In this document: positions 22,612-34,695 of the stretch, piece after piece
Layout of the letters: the number at the start of each line of letters is the position of its first letter
Numbering within the stretch: the first letter of the stretch is position 1
Assembly (NCBI GenBank): GCA_002633025.1
Contig: NMRB01002138.1
Coordinates: 1 to 64,000 of the forward strand
Direction: 5' to 3'
Length of the DNA: 64,000 nt
Source of the DNA: Notospermus geniculatus
Lineage: Eukaryota > Nemertea > Pilidiophora > Heteronemertea > Lineidae
The notes under the pieces: generated by a model
Database searches by the model: none
Told to the model about the DNA's origin: nothing
What the model saw: the letters and a program-made list of their open reading frames with translations, nothing else
Program-made: the position numbers and the translations under genes

Positions 22612-25052
22612 ATATACAGTCATGTACATGTGTACAGGGTTACGTCCCTAGGATACTATCAGGTGCTAGTTCCTATCTCACCATAAGTTGATACAGCTAC
22701 ATATAGGCCATTACACAACACCATGATGTACAGCTCATAAACTAACAGTGCATGAGACGAACTACTAAGTCAGTGTGATGACGAGGATCTGTAGGCTACT
22801 TTCAAATGTGATTTTGAAATCCCTATCCCTAGGGAGGGATATTTCCGTCGTCGGTATCAAATGGTAGCTTGAATGATAGAAAGGTGAGAGTTGCCCGAAT
22901 CGTCTCCCGATGCAGAACGTATCTCTTGTGTTTTTTCTGCACTGGGATCATAGACTTGCACAAAAGCAATACTGGGATGCTTTCCAAGTAACTGGTTGTT
23001 GTTTTGTGTGTCACCGCATTAACGCCCTCTTCCCCGAACACTTACCCGATGCACACTTCCGAGTGCCTCATTAATTTAATGTCACGCCACGCCAGCTAGC
23101 CATAGAAGTTATTCGAAATTATCAACAAGTGTGATTTTGTTTTGCCAAAACCAGTCGTTGTTGGTATAAAGAAAAAAAAGAAATATACGCTACTCGTATT
23201 TTGTGAAAAGCTTGTTCATTTGATGATATACCATGTACATGTGCCTTCTTTTTACATACAACAGTAAGCCTATGAGGTAAAACCTGTTCGGTTCGGAACG
23301 ATTTCTTGGCAATTAGGATAAACACCTGTATCATGCATCTGATGGTTTAAAGTGTAACAATTAACATACTACCAACACCTGTTACACACATTATGATATT
23401 GACGTTTATATTAGATTGTAACAATAGGATCATTGTTCCCAGGACAGTTTTTCCTAGGACATTCTTTCCTTTCACACCGTCACTGTATTAAAGGGACACG
23501 GTATGCGATCTCTTCCCGGTTTTTTGACTGCCAGCGTAGAGAGAGCCACCTAGCGGCAGCAATACGAACTAAAAAAACATTAAAATGTAGGTAGTACATC
23601 GGGTCCTTTCGCCGACAACGTAGCTAGTCCCTGGGGTTGGAGAGTGGCGCACACGGCGATGGTGGTGCCGACTGTCGAGAAAAAGTGACAATACCGGGCT
23701 CCTTTAAGGTGGTTAACGTAAAGACCGTTATTTACATGTAACTTGGTGGATAACATGACACACCTTGTAAATCACAGAATGTAAACACTCTTTACCTTTG
23801 CCTCAGGCGCATCTAATCAGATTAGCATCTTCATTGAATCAAATATCTCCATGATCAAAACATCTGATTACTTTTAACCGGCTGCCAAGTTTTCAGGAAC
23901 TTGTCGATAAAAATAGATCAGTCATGTAAGTGGACTTTGGCGAAATCTTAAAATCATGCCGTCAATATCCGCCATGCCATAAGTCAGGATATTCCAGAAT
24001 CTAGTGGTTTGCCTTCATTAAATTATAGTTCATAATATCCTAGGGCGTGCAAAACTACATGCGTACGCCTGCTATCACGTTGACCAAGTACCGGACGGGT
24101 ACGTATAGTAGGCCTACAGGTATTGGACTGAATTGGAATTTTCCAGCAGGACTGAAGCCACAGCATTTGACCTGGAAAGTACAGAAGAGGACATATCAAG
24201 CTACTCATGTTCCTCACTTTGATGGGGTCTTACTTGCCCTTGCCAAAAGCACAAGGTAGAAGGCACCACGGTTTACTGTTCCACGTGATGGACAGACAAG
24301 GCCATCGGGAGATGCGGCAACCAAGACGTAAACTACTGTATTACAATATAGCACGCGTTTGATACCTCTCCGGCCAACGTATCGTAATAGAAACGTCCTT
24401 CGTCTTCTACGGATCTGTAGAGTAAAGCTGCTTGGCCCTGTCGCTGAGGAACACCTCTGAGTCAGTCATTCGTTGTGCAAGTAAAGTGCTCCTCATGGCT
24501 TCCTGTTGAATATCAGAAAAGCAACTTATCCAGTAAGAAAGCATTCCTAAAGTTCTCCTGTGCATTTTATTGTAGTGTGTTTACAGCATAAATAGAAGAC
24601 GAGTGTTTACTGCCTGTCTTAAGTTTGCTACGTCGATGGTTGCATTGCATGTAAACAACGCATAGAATGATGTACATTGTAATGTACCGGTACGTGAAGA
24701 CCGTTGCATTGCTATGCCAGAGACGCCGTGATACTCAATGCCCTGTCAACGCATATTAGTAGATAGTCCTCCAAAATTGTCAGCTACGCTTTTTCTGCCT
24801 TAACCGTCGGAGCTATATCTTCTCAGAATTTCGATAACCTCATCTTGAGATATCGTGAATTACATGAGTCGCGCAACCGGAAGTTAGGCAAACCACTTGT
24901 TGTCCTCAATGTCAGTCGTGTCAAATTGGCTCAACATCGATTTTTGAATTTTGAGTGTGATTCAAAAATGTTTGAATCATTTTCCTGATGGAACTGAAGA
25001 ACTGTATTTCAGAGAAATCAGTGTCTATAATAAACAAGAGGCCCATGGGCCT
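22612..25052. other. Integrin intron, no feature recognised
   Basis: No exon, RNA gene or clear repeat seen apart from short palindromic words. Confidence 0.5.
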
Positions 25053-25167
25053 GGCCCCGTATTCATAAAACTACTTATGTCTAAGTTTGACACTTATCCT
25101 TTGTTCAACACAAAAGATAAGTACCGGTATCATACTTAGACTTAAGTAGCTTTATGAATACGGGGCC
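25053..25167. mobile_element. MITE with GGCCCCGTATTCATAAA ends
   Basis: Inverted ends GGCCCCGTATTCATAAA / TTTATGAATACGGGGCC with inverted TTATGTCTAAG inside. It interrupts the repeat word CAAGAGGCCCATGGGCCT...GCGCTCAGCTGAC, whose uninterrupted form is at 29133-29165. Confidence 0.8.
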
Positions 25168-25505
25168 TGGCGCTCAGCTGACAGCTGACTTGAGGTGTGG
25201 TTGTAGGTGTAATGAAGCAGGCTAAAGGGGAGGTCGAATTGTCAACTGACTGGGTCCAATGGATTTGACAGAAATGAAGAGAATGACAAAAAGAAGGACT
25301 GAATGATTAAAATATTTAATGTAATAGTTGATAATCACAAGTCTTATGAAAAATACATACAATTTTAAATGGACAATACAGGCACAACAAGGCTTTGCTG
25401 AAAGTCACCGGCCTAAAGAAAGGAGTGTAGTATTCGATCTCTGATGGGTAATTTGACTGCCGACGTAAAGGGAACTAGCTTATAGCCATATAGCGATGGA
25501 CGGTT

Positions 25506-26240
25506 GAATCTGTCAGGCTTGTTCCGGATCCTTGTTTTAACTATATAGGATCAATGGAATATTGAATCCATTGGGCTTGTTCTGGATCCTTGCTATAGCC
25601 GTGTAGGGATGAAAGATTGAATCCATCGAGCTTGTTCTGGATCCTTGCTTCAGCCATATAAGGATAGAAGATTGAATCCATCGGGCTTGTTCCAGATCCT
25701 TTCTTTAGCCATATAGGAATGGGGAACTGAATCCATCGGGCTTGTTCCGGATCCTTGCTGTAACCATATCAGAATGGAAGACTGAATCCATCGTGCTAGT
25801 TCCGCATCCTTGCTTTAGCCAGGTAGAGATGGATTATTGAATCCATCGTGCTTGTTCCGGATCCTTGCTTTAGCCAGTGTTAGCCATGTAGGGATGGATG
25901 ATTGAATCCATCGGGCTTGTTCCGGATCCTTGCTTTAGCCATGTAGGGATGGATGATTGAATCCATCGGACTTGTTCTCGATCCTTGCTTTAGCCATGCA
26001 GGGATGGACGATTGAATCCATCGTGCTTGTTCCGGATCATTGCTTTAGCCATGTAGGGATGGATGATTGAATCCATCGGGCTTGTTCCGGATCCTTGCTT
26101 TAGCCATGTAGGGATGGACGATTGAATCCATCGGACTTGTCCTGGATCCTTGCTTTAGCCATGTAGGGATGGACGATTGAATCCATCGCGCTAGTTCCGG
26201 ATCCTTGCTTGAGATGGAAGGTTGAATCCATCGGGCTTGC
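25506..26240. repeat. 55-bp minisatellite, about 13 units
   Basis: Unit begins GAATCCATCGGGCTTGTTCC, continues GGATCCTTGCTTTAGCCAT, and ends GTAGGGATGGATGATT. Starts at 25564, 25619 and 25674 give the 55-bp period. One unit near 25875 has a small internal duplication. Fifty-five is not a multiple of three, so the repeat-like ORFs across it are not a protein. Confidence 0.92.
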
Positions 26241-26546
26241 GAATGATAAGCGCGCGAATACCAATGGACACGATGCGACAAGAGTCCTTACAGCGCGTAA
26301 GGAATATTGTAACAACAAGTTGCTGGCAGTTCCTGCAGTAGGCTATTGCGGTGCATGTACATGTAATCTATCGTTCACTGATCTCCCCAATATTAAATGT
26401 AGGGAACGCCAACACCAGATGAATCTGCTTGGCGCGTCTGCAGCTGTTGATAACTTTGTAATAACACGATTTACCTGTGTTTGTGGCAAGTTTTCTTTTC
26501 TCCACAATTACTACGTAACAAAATCTGGAACACCTCATTAAAGTCT

Positions 26547-26847
26547 GTTTAAATCGTCTGGAGCTCGATGGGCGTATGTCAATCAAACCCCCTAGTAACC
26601 GGACAACAATGGATTTAGGGTTTACTCTAAACGGTCCAACACACATTGTTTTCTAACCAGCTGAACGTTGGTTCGAAATAGAACCTGCAACCAGGCCTTG
26701 ATTCGAAATTGAAAGCAGGCATAGGCATGGGATTGGCTGGAAGGGTCCTGCCAATAAAACACATTTCAATAGCCAGACTTCACCAACAATACCAAGGTCT
26801 GCCTGACAACCAAAGGGTCCTCCCATCGAGCTCCAGATGATTTAAAC
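26547..26847. mobile_element. MITE with GTTTAAATCGTCTGGAGCTC ends
   Basis: Inverted ends of about 26 bp (the complement of the left end, CATCGAGCTCCAGATGATTTAAAC, is at 26824-26847). Non-coding. Confidence 0.75.
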
Positions 26848-27705
26848 GTACTATAGTGCAGTAGCCTACGTGTAGGCCTATGTGCACGTAAACATGTACA
26901 TTACATTTCATTGCGGAAGTTCATCTTTATGATGACTTTTTTATCTAAGCATAAGAGGAAAGTTCCTGTTTGTAGGCCGATATGAAGTGGTCTCAGGGAT
27001 TGTCTCGATGATCTCTGCAATTAAGTAGCGAGATTTTTTGAAAGGATTTTACATTGTACTTCCCTACCAAAGTCAATAATTGGGCATATCAACCCTTCTG
27101 CACTGAGTGGGAGGAGGCGACTTAGATGGCCCTGTAACCTGATATGCGAGCATTGGCACGCTTATTACAAGTATGTGCATGTGGCCTACATGTACATGTA
27201 CATACCTCCAGCATCGTGTACCGAACTCGAGTCGAAGGGGGTATCCTATTAGGGCTGCTTTGAGCAATGTTCAAAGTAACCCCTATTCCACTCAGCTGAT
27301 GGCTTTTTTTCAGAAGTCCACACATTATTGTAATACCAGTTGAAGAACAACATAATTTTACTTAGAAGTGTTGAGAATTCCTGGATGTGTCTTAGGATGC
27401 AGTCCAGCACTTTTTGATGAAAGTTTCTATAACCATGAAAAATGCAGGTGCCAAGCTCATCCTGTCATGGCTGCCAAGCCAGTAGCTCTGGATGCATTTT
27501 TGCGCATTGGGTCTGTAGAATTGCATTGAAAAGAACAAATGAACTCAAAGGGACACTAGAAGTTTATCATAACAAATATTTACTAATAAACACGTCCACC
27601 AGTAAGCCTTCTGAATTTTTAAAAGTTTTTTTTGAGAAGTGTTCAAAGTTGCCCCGCTGTTCAAAGTAACCCCGGTTGACGGGCGCCCATTTATTTTTCA
27701 CTTTC
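26848..27705. other. Integrin intron, no feature recognised
   Basis: Nothing supported; two short TTCAAAGTAACCCC-type words (27271 and 27661) may flank an old insertion. Confidence 0.4.
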
Positions 27706-28500
27706 GTAGCGTAGTTCTGGTAACTAAACATTTCCTCCTGTTTTATATGAAGATGGACATGCTGAACACATTCAGCTTGTTACCAAACGACAAAACCTGC
27801 ACATTTCCAAGATGGCAGCCCTTTTTAGCGGGGCCAAAGGGATTAACAGTAGGGGTCAAAAATTTGATGTCTTCAAATCATATCAATCTTGAGGGGGGGT
27901 CGAAAAGGGCCACAAATCTGACTTTTACCCCTTCCCACACGTTCCACGGGGGCTGCAGGTGGGTGAAAATATTTTTTTTCAACATTTCTCTCATAGAGCA
28001 CCAAAATGATACCCATGATGACACCCTTTAGGTAACAGTTTTCAAGATCCAGAATTTTGGCCCTTTTTGGACCCTTTTTTGGAATCCCGAAAACTGTCAC
28101 CCAAAGGGCGTCATCATGGGTATCATTTTGAATGTCTATGAGAGGAACGTTGAAAAAAACTATTTTCCTCCACCTGCAGCCCCCGTGTAACTTGTGGGAC
28201 GGGGTAAAATGTCGGATTTGTGGCCCTTTTTGACCCCCCTCAAGGGTTGCAGTGTACATTTTGGGGAATGAAACCCATACCATGTTGTTGTACTCACTGA
28301 GACCTTTAATTTGATGCCTATGTTGCTATGACTTGAAGATATCAAATTTTTGACCCTACTGTTAATCTGTTTGGCCCCTAAAAAGAGCGGCCATCTTGGA
28401 AATGTGCAGGTTTTGTCGTGTGGTAACAAGCTGAATGTGTTCAGCGTGCCTATCTTCATATAAAACAGAAGAAAATATTTAGTTACCAGAACTACGCTGC
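27706..28500. mobile_element. Fold-back element, arms about 380 bp
   Basis: GTAGCGTAGTTCTGGTAACTA at the left returns inverted as TTAGTTACCAGAACTACGCTGC at the right. The CAAAACCTGCACATTTCCAAG and ATGATACCCATGATGACACC words are likewise mirrored. Overlapping long ORFs on both strands are a by-product of the symmetry. Part of the family sequence recurs at 49780-50080. Confidence 0.8.
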
Positions 28501-30301
28501 AAAAATCAAGAAATAGCCATATTTTCCAGTCATGTCTCAAGGCCTATAAGCCACCAGAATGGTATCCTGTTTACATAGAGATGTTGCGCATCCTGATTTT
28601 GCAATCTATCGTCCAACGTGTCCGCTTGTACACTGCCCTTGTATAGTCGGGAGGGCACTCTCGTTCATATCATTACACGTGCCAAAATTGCGGCAATCTC
28701 ATAAAAGATAGAAGGGCTATGGGGTCGATGAAAGGGCGGTCATCCCTATGTGTCCCGGGTTCTATGCGTCCCGGGCTCTATGCGTCCCGGGTTCTATGTG
28801 TCCCCAGTTCCATGCCTGTCTAAGTTATGATTGGCCTTGTCCTCATTTTGTTCTCAAGTGGAGTCGACGAACACATATCTTAATAATCATGGATGTATTT
28901 ATATCAACTAAAATATATCAGCGTAGCATTCATTATGAATTTTGATACATGTTATAACGGTTGGAAACATCACTAAAAAATGTGGATTAAGAATGTGAAA
29001 GCCCTCTGGTGGAGTGTGAAGCTACCAAGGGAATGCCCGTGGTCATTGCCATGGTAGCTTCGGATGACGATGATGACGATTTCGGCATAGATGACGATTT
29101 CGGCAACGTCTTTATCTCATTTTTCCTCTACAACAAGAGGCCCATGGGCCTTGCGCTCAGCTGACATTTGATGACTCGGCTTAAGGCACACTGCAGTCTC
29201 AGGAACGTTAGTCGGTGATGTCAAATTTTATTCACCTGTACAATTTTGCCAAGAATGAATCGCACTTTATTTTGGAATGCATACGGTGTGCATACATTTG
29301 TAAGAGAATAATGCATTTGTCTGCTGTGGCGAAGATTTCTCTGTTCTATGATTTCGACAGTTGATCTCCAATTGGGATTCCTGTTGTCTCGGCTGAGAGT
29401 GAGTTCTTCAAATTCAAGACACTTCCTTGTACCCCACTTTAGCAACAGCAGCATCAGCAATCTAGGCTGGGGTGCTTCGGCAACCAGGTCGACCTGAAAT
29501 ATAGTGAATAGAGTGGGAAGAGGTTATTTAATAATATTAACTTCAATATTCTACATGTCAGGCCTAAAATCCTTGGTGAATCGAGATACAAGTCAGATAA
29601 TTTATTAAGACCGCCCTTGGTTGGGAAGGTCTAGTGGGACAAGTCGTCTCCAAAATTTTGCAAATTTTCAACCCNTTTTTATTTTGTTGAATAGCGCCCC
29701 CTGGTGAACAGATATGGCATTAACTTCCCTTTGACCTGATGTAGAAAATATCAACCTATCTATCCCATCTTTTTTTGTCTACATACTTATCATAGGGACT
29801 GAGATATTGTGATATTTCATTTTACGCAAAGCGCCCCCTGGTGCGCTTAATAGAGGTCAAATTGCGCTCATTTTTTGTGTCTGAGGAGAGTTCACCCAGG
29901 GCTACCTTCACAAGAAATTTGGAGTCTCTAGCTATTACGGTTACAAAACGTCGGGCATAAGTTGGACAGAAGGACTGCTTGACTGCAGGACTGACACATG
30001 ACGCCACTCAACAGTTATTTGACTAGCTCAGCTGACCTTTGGTCAGCTGAGCTAAAAATGTACAGCTCATGTTTTCATGACTCAACGTCAACACTCAAAA
30101 CGACATCAATGACGTCGTTTCGGTCGCACTGCTCGCAGCACCGACCTGTCGGGATTTTCGGCACGCGGGTTCCTCATTCATTCGTTAACACAATTTCATT
30201 ATGTTGAATCTGTATTGAATGCCATTTATTATGTTGATCAATCGTTCTTTGTCAATTTTGATCTCAACCAATCACTTACTCTCATCTCTTTCCTCCGATA
30301 G
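28501..30301. other. Integrin intron with degraded repeats
   Basis: Holds a small tandem of TCCCGGGTTCTATGCG-like units (28750-28806), the common repeat word CAAGAGGCCCATGGGCC at 29133, and 'CGCCCCCTGGTG' repeats at 29694 and 29832. No gene seen before the exon at 30302. Confidence 0.5.
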
Positions 30302-30422
30302 GCCTGTGCTCCGCGATACGTTTATTTTTCGCGGAAATTCGACAAGAGAGAACCAGTCGGTATGTGTTTTGTCAACCGAGGAAAGTCCGCAGAATTTGAA
30401 AAATACTCTCCATGTAAAAAAA
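30302..30422 (+). CDS. Integrin alpha exon: blade 2 cysteine loop (CAPRY)
   Basis: 121 bp after TTTCCTCCGATAG and before GTAAGT, entering on a codon boundary as required by the exon ending at 19047. It encodes ACAPRYVYFSRKFDKREPVG, then MCFVNRG and EKYSPC. Joined to the previous VIL it gives the family's ILACAPxY..EPVGxCF..YxPC pattern, with three cysteines in the expected places. It is too short and lies in the wrong frame to be seen as a long ORF. It ends one base into a codon. Confidence 0.9.
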
Positions 30423-30524
30423 GTAAGTCCATTATACTTTACCTTTTTCCAATCGTAAGCTCACATTGACCTCATAGGCTGTGATTACGTTATGAGTTTG
30501 ACAGTTCATTTACACAACGAAGTA

Positions 30525-31421
30525 TATGGGCGGTTATAACCGCAAATAAAGGACATCAAAACGAGGACATCGTATACGCAAAACGAGGACATTGTATTTG
30601 TTGAACGAAGTCTATGTGATGTAGCGCGATGTCTATGTTACACGACATAGACAAGAAAGTACATAGAATAAACTCTGTGCACAAAAGCACAAAGAGGACA
30701 GCACACACCACAAGGACGTTACGAAACGAAGACAGCATGCACCACGAAAAGGACCTTGCGAGACGAAGACAACAGGTGGCGCTCGCGTGGCTGTTTTCTC
30801 ATTGTTGTGAAGTGTTGTTTTGGAGCCTGATTTTGTTGGAAAAACCGTGAATTTCCGTTTACTATGTAGGCGTACAGTAAGGATGATAGAGAGTAGGTCA
30901 TCGGCATGAATAATATCGCAACACTGTCTACTTGAAAAACAACAGATTCATCAACAGGGCGGTCCAATTCTAGCGAATTTCGGATCTCCCGAATAATTAG
31001 GTTGACACGATCAGCAAAAAAATTCTGTGATATTATTCATGCCGATGACCAACCACCTATCATGGTACTGTATGCCTACGTAGAGAACCGAAATTGACGG
31101 TTTTCCCCCCAAAAATCAGGCTAAAATTAACACTTCACAACAATGATAAAAGAGCGACGCGAGCGCCACCTGTTGTCTTTGTCTCGCAACGTCCTCTTCG
31201 CGGTGCATGCTGTCTTCGTTTCGTAACGTCCTTGTTGTGGTGTGTACTTCCCGCTTTGTGCACAGAGTTTATTCCATGTACTAGTACTTTCTTGTCTATG
31301 CCGTGTAACATAGACATCGCGCTACATCACATAGACTTCGTTCAACAAATACAGTGTCTTTGTTTTGCATATACGATGTCCTCGTTTTGCTGTCCTTTAT
31401 TTGCGGTTATAACCGCCCATA
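30525..31421. mobile_element. Fold-back element, 897 bp, arms over 330 bp
   Basis: Perfect outer ends TATGGGCGGTTATAACCGC / GCGGTTATAACCGCCCATA, flanked by the direct repeat GAAGTA (30519-30524, 31422-31427). The arms mirror each other through AGACTTCGTTC, CACAGAGTTTATTC and GGTGGCGCTCGCG, then inner GTCATCGGCATGAATAATATC. It starts about 100 bp after the integrin exon ending at 30422. Confidence 0.85.
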
Positions 31422-31695
31422 GAAGTAGGCGTACATGATGTACATGGTGACGACATCAGTCATACTGCTTGATTTTCACACCATTTCATTAGTTTTGTCA
31501 TATGGTCCTTTCATTTTCATCACCATCGTCAGAAGATATCGTTCGTTCGTTACTCCTGTTCTGTTTATGTTGAAGGGTGATCTTGGGCTTGGTCCTGATG
31601 GCAAGCAAGGTGCATAGTATTATAGTTGGGCAGATGAACTGTTCCTACACAGAGCCACTTCCTGGAAAATCACATCACACCATGTTATTTTGATA

Positions 31696-31895
31696 CAAAG
31701 ACAAGAAAAGCACAAAAATTGACACACAATATATGATAAATAAAAAGGCAATTTCCAGAGTGTTTGCGAATTTTCGACCCCAACCGACGTCTTCCTCAGG
31801 CTGGAACTTTACAATCCGAAACTCTAGAACAGACTCAGTCGATTGGGGTCGAAAATTCGCAAACACTCTGGAAATTGCCTTTTTATTTATCATAT
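31696..31895. mobile_element. Snap-back Penelope-derived unit, 15-bp target duplication
   Basis: Flanked by CATGTTATTTTGATA (31681-31695, 31896-31910). Inside are two terminal units head to head: ATTTCCAGAGTGTTTGCGAA near 31751 returns inverted near 31860. The left unit carries the best hammerhead-like core in the window. It has no coding sequence, so it must have been mobilised in trans. Confidence 0.82.
31747..31806 (-). ncRNA. Hammerhead-ribozyme-like motif with consensus core
   Basis: Read on the minus strand: UUCCAG (stem I), CUGAGGA (fits the invariant CUGANGA), stem II GACGUC-GGUU-GGGGUC with one mismatch, the invariant GAAA, a short weak stem III, CUC as a plausible cleavage triplet, and UGGAA closing stem I. 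Two extra bases between stem I and the core are a possible defect. Penelope-like elements are known to carry hammerheads in their terminal repeats, which supports the call. Confidence 0.58.
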
Positions 31896-32045
31896 CATGT
31901 TATTTTGATAAATGTACTTTACATGTAGGCATCCGTGGTTGCGGTGACGACTTGCTAAAATTACATGTACTTTACATGCACGTGCATTTATTACCTCGTA
32001 TTCATGCAGAAGCCAGTGAAAAAAGACAATATGCACTCTAGACAA

Positions 32046-32600
32046 TACACTCAATAATTCAGTGGTCTCGGCCTCCGCTCGAAGCTGTCACCCTCAACTA
32101 CTGAAACATTTGGTGCCAAAGTCCGTTTCTGAACACTAGATGTCACTACCAGTTGTTGACGAAAGCGCGGGATCAGCCAGCCAATGACCGATCACCTTTC
32201 AAACAATCTTAGGCGGTGTTGTTTCTATGGACGCAATCACGGCAATCCAAAGAATGCTGAAGGCGAAGTACTTACACCGCTGTATTGTCCCACATCGGGT
32301 CGTATGTGACGTTGAGTATGTTAACTTTTCATTTCGCAGTGAATGTATTCCAAAAAGTGGTGCAAAATAACACGAAAAGTCCGGAATATGTACATCAATG
32401 CCACGATACTTGTCACGTGACCAAAGCGGCCAATAAGAAAATGTTTCATGTTTTCCCCTAAATGCGTGAAATACTGGTCGCTGATTAGTTGATGACATTT
32501 TGCGCCATCTAGTGTTCAGAAACATGATTTGGCCCCATCTGTGCCAGTGGTTGAGAGCGTATAACTAGTATTAAGCTCGAGGCCACTGGGGACGAGTGTA
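32046..32600 (-). mobile_element. MULE-like MITE, 555 bp, 9-bp target duplication (unoccupied copy)
   Basis: Ends TACACTC / GAGTGTA with imperfect inverted subterminal regions of about 100 bp (both arms carry GTTTCTGAACACTAGATG). Flanked by TCTAGACAA (32037-32045 and 32601-32609). It is the same element, in reverse orientation, as the host of the DIRS insertion at 59065-62972. A nine-base duplication fits Mutator-like elements. No ORF of note. Confidence 0.85.
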
Positions 32601-32610
32601 TCTAGACAAT

Positions 32611-32729
32611 GGCTGGTATTTATAAAAGTTAGCAAATGCTTTTACTTAAGAGTTGTACAGCGAGGTCCAATGTAAATGTACTACAAAACCTGAAGTAAAA
32701 GCATTTGGTAGCTTTTATGAATTCCAGCC
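32611..32729. mobile_element. 119-bp MITE, AAT target duplication
   Basis: Inverted ends GGCTGGTATTTATAAAAG / CTTTTATGAATTCCAGCC with inverted AAATGCTTTTACTT inside, flanked by AAT. It is inserted next to the MULE-like element. Confidence 0.8.
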
Positions 32730-33554
32730 AATGTTTCGTAATTCATGCGAGCAGCCTCCTGAGCGTCGAACAAAATCAAAACTGGAAAGGCTTGCCATTT
32801 GGGCCCTTTCATCAGTCTTCAACAGGGAAAGCTGGCATATGATGTGATGTATACTATTATGATTGATTTCGGTAATTTGGGTAATTTGGGTATCAGCATC
32901 GTGTTTGCTTTGACTTGGTCAAGATGAAGTCTACACTGTATCATGATACGCAAGGTCAATTGCTTTTCAACAACAACAAAATCGTATTTTTATCATTTGT
33001 CTGTGAGTTGTCCTGCGGAGATCGAGAAAACAACCTTAATAGGGCAAACCAGTGCTTCACATGGTCAATATCACAAATTGCAAAATTTAAAGTGTATCAT
33101 GATATAGAACATGAGACCACTTTCACAGTCTCACCCAGAAAAAAAAATGTCCCCCCCCCCCAACAATAGCATTTCTATTGTTTGCCCACATACATTGTAG
33201 GACAATTTCTGGGCCACTCTGAAGAGGGTTTTATGAATAACGTTCTTCATCTGACCTTCGATTGGCCACGGGGTACCACATGGCATGCCTGACGATCATG
33301 TGGCTTACAACAGCAGTTTTCATTAACAATTTTACTTGAATTTTCAACATCATTAGTTAGTTTTACGTATACATGTAACTTCTTTCTTGCTTTCAGCGTT
33401 GTATACCTGCTGTTGTAAATATGTAATGTCTCTTTCGCTTTTGCTTGTTGAGCAATTTCTTGTGTTCTTAATCACCAATGCTACAGGTGTAACAGTAAAG
33501 AATGTCCTTCTGTAAAAAGTGTCCGCTTCTATTGTTCCATGACGAGTTAAGGTA
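32730..33554. other. Integrin intron, no feature recognised
   Basis: No repeats or exons seen apart from a C homopolymer near 33150. Confidence 0.5.
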
Positions 33555-33812
33555 CACTCTGAGCCAAAAAGGTTCTTTAGGGGTTCTTTGTGCCTTACCA
33601 GAGGAACCACAAGGTTCTATATAGAACCTTCTGTAAAGAATTCGAGAGGGTTCCACAAAGAACCCTTCTGTCGCTAAAGAACCTATAAAGGTTCCAGGTA
33701 GAACCCTTTTCTGGGGGAAAGGTTCTATCTGGAACCTCTTAAAGAACCCGAGGGTTCTTAAATCAGAGGGTTCTCCTGGTGTGGCACCAAAGAACCTTTC
33801 CGGCTAAGAGTG
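33555..33812. mobile_element. MITE rich in GGTTCT/AGAACC words, TA target duplication
   Basis: Inverted ends CACTCTGAGCC / GGCTAAGAGTG flanked by TA. The interior is filled with alternating GGTTCTTT and AAGAACC words, giving many short hairpins; similar elements are widespread in animals. Confidence 0.82.
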
Positions 33813-34186
33813 TACAGAAACCATTCGCCAGACTTTAGGTGACACTACGATCTTTTATTCCACGGACAATTTTCCTGGGGACATTCTTTCCTTTCACACC
33901 TGCATGGTGAAAAATTTCTGGAATAAATTTACATTCACGCACCTCGCATTCCCGATGGCAAGTGCAGTATCACCCATCACCAAAACTTCTTATCATTTCA
34001 TTTTCAACAAACGCGGTTTTTACGCGCAAAAGAGAAACGTGACATTTGAAATTCGTTTTATTTCCTCACGCATGGCTGACATTGATAAGGCACGTTATAA
34101 TGAGAGTATTGCTTCTAGAAGACAAAAAATATCAAACGTAGACAAATAGCAATTGAAAAATTGGCAGTCACAGTTAGTATAACTGT

Positions 34187-34440
34187 TAAAGGAGCTGGAA
34201 GTCCAAGTTGTAAACACTCACTCACTGGTTCTCTATCCACGCGACGCCTGCGGTGCTGCCACCTATTGTCGGTGATATGTACTGACGTGAATATCGTGAG
34301 TGAGTTGCATCAGACCGGGAACCATAACGATCACGGGGCGCTACTGGTGCTGCCACCTGCACGAAGGAATAAAACTAGTTTGCCGACCTTGTTTGTAAAC
34401 AAACCAGCTTGTTTACAACTTCGACGTCTTACTCCTTTAA
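34187..34440. mobile_element. MITE with TTAAAGGAG ends, copy 1
   Basis: TTAAAGGAGCTGGAAGTCCAAG...GTAAAC on the left and GTTTACAACTTCGACGTCTT...CCTTTAA on the right. A second copy at 46959-47205 has cleaner inverted ends. The interior CACTCACTGGTTCTCTATCC is shared. Confidence 0.8.
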
Positions 34441-34695
34441 TCGATCCAAACTATTTGTACAGAGTACGATAATCACGCTGGTGACTCAGATTTTATCGTA
34501 CGCTATGCACCTATTTCCGCTAGAGCAGACGATCTTTTTTGTTGGCCACAAAAATGAGAATAATTCTGTCCCAACCCCTTTTACGAATTAAGTAAACATA
34601 TTATATGAAAGATAAGGTATTGTGGTTTTAATGAATGACTGATCACTTATGGCGACTTCGTAATTTTGATGTAAATTTCCAAAATGCATGCGGAA

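Noticed and set aside
25506-26240. CRISPR-like array
   Set aside because: Units are contiguous tandem repeats without spacers, in an animal intron.
26045-26318. Repeat protein on the minus strand across the minisatellite
   Set aside because: The 55-bp unit is not a multiple of three, so successive units are read in different frames.
27639-28540. Several overlapping long ORFs on both strands
   Set aside because: They mirror each other because of the fold-back symmetry and match no family.
28740-28806. Short tandem of TCCCGGG words as a regulatory site
   Set aside because: Only four imperfect units with no other signal; treated as a minor tandem repeat.
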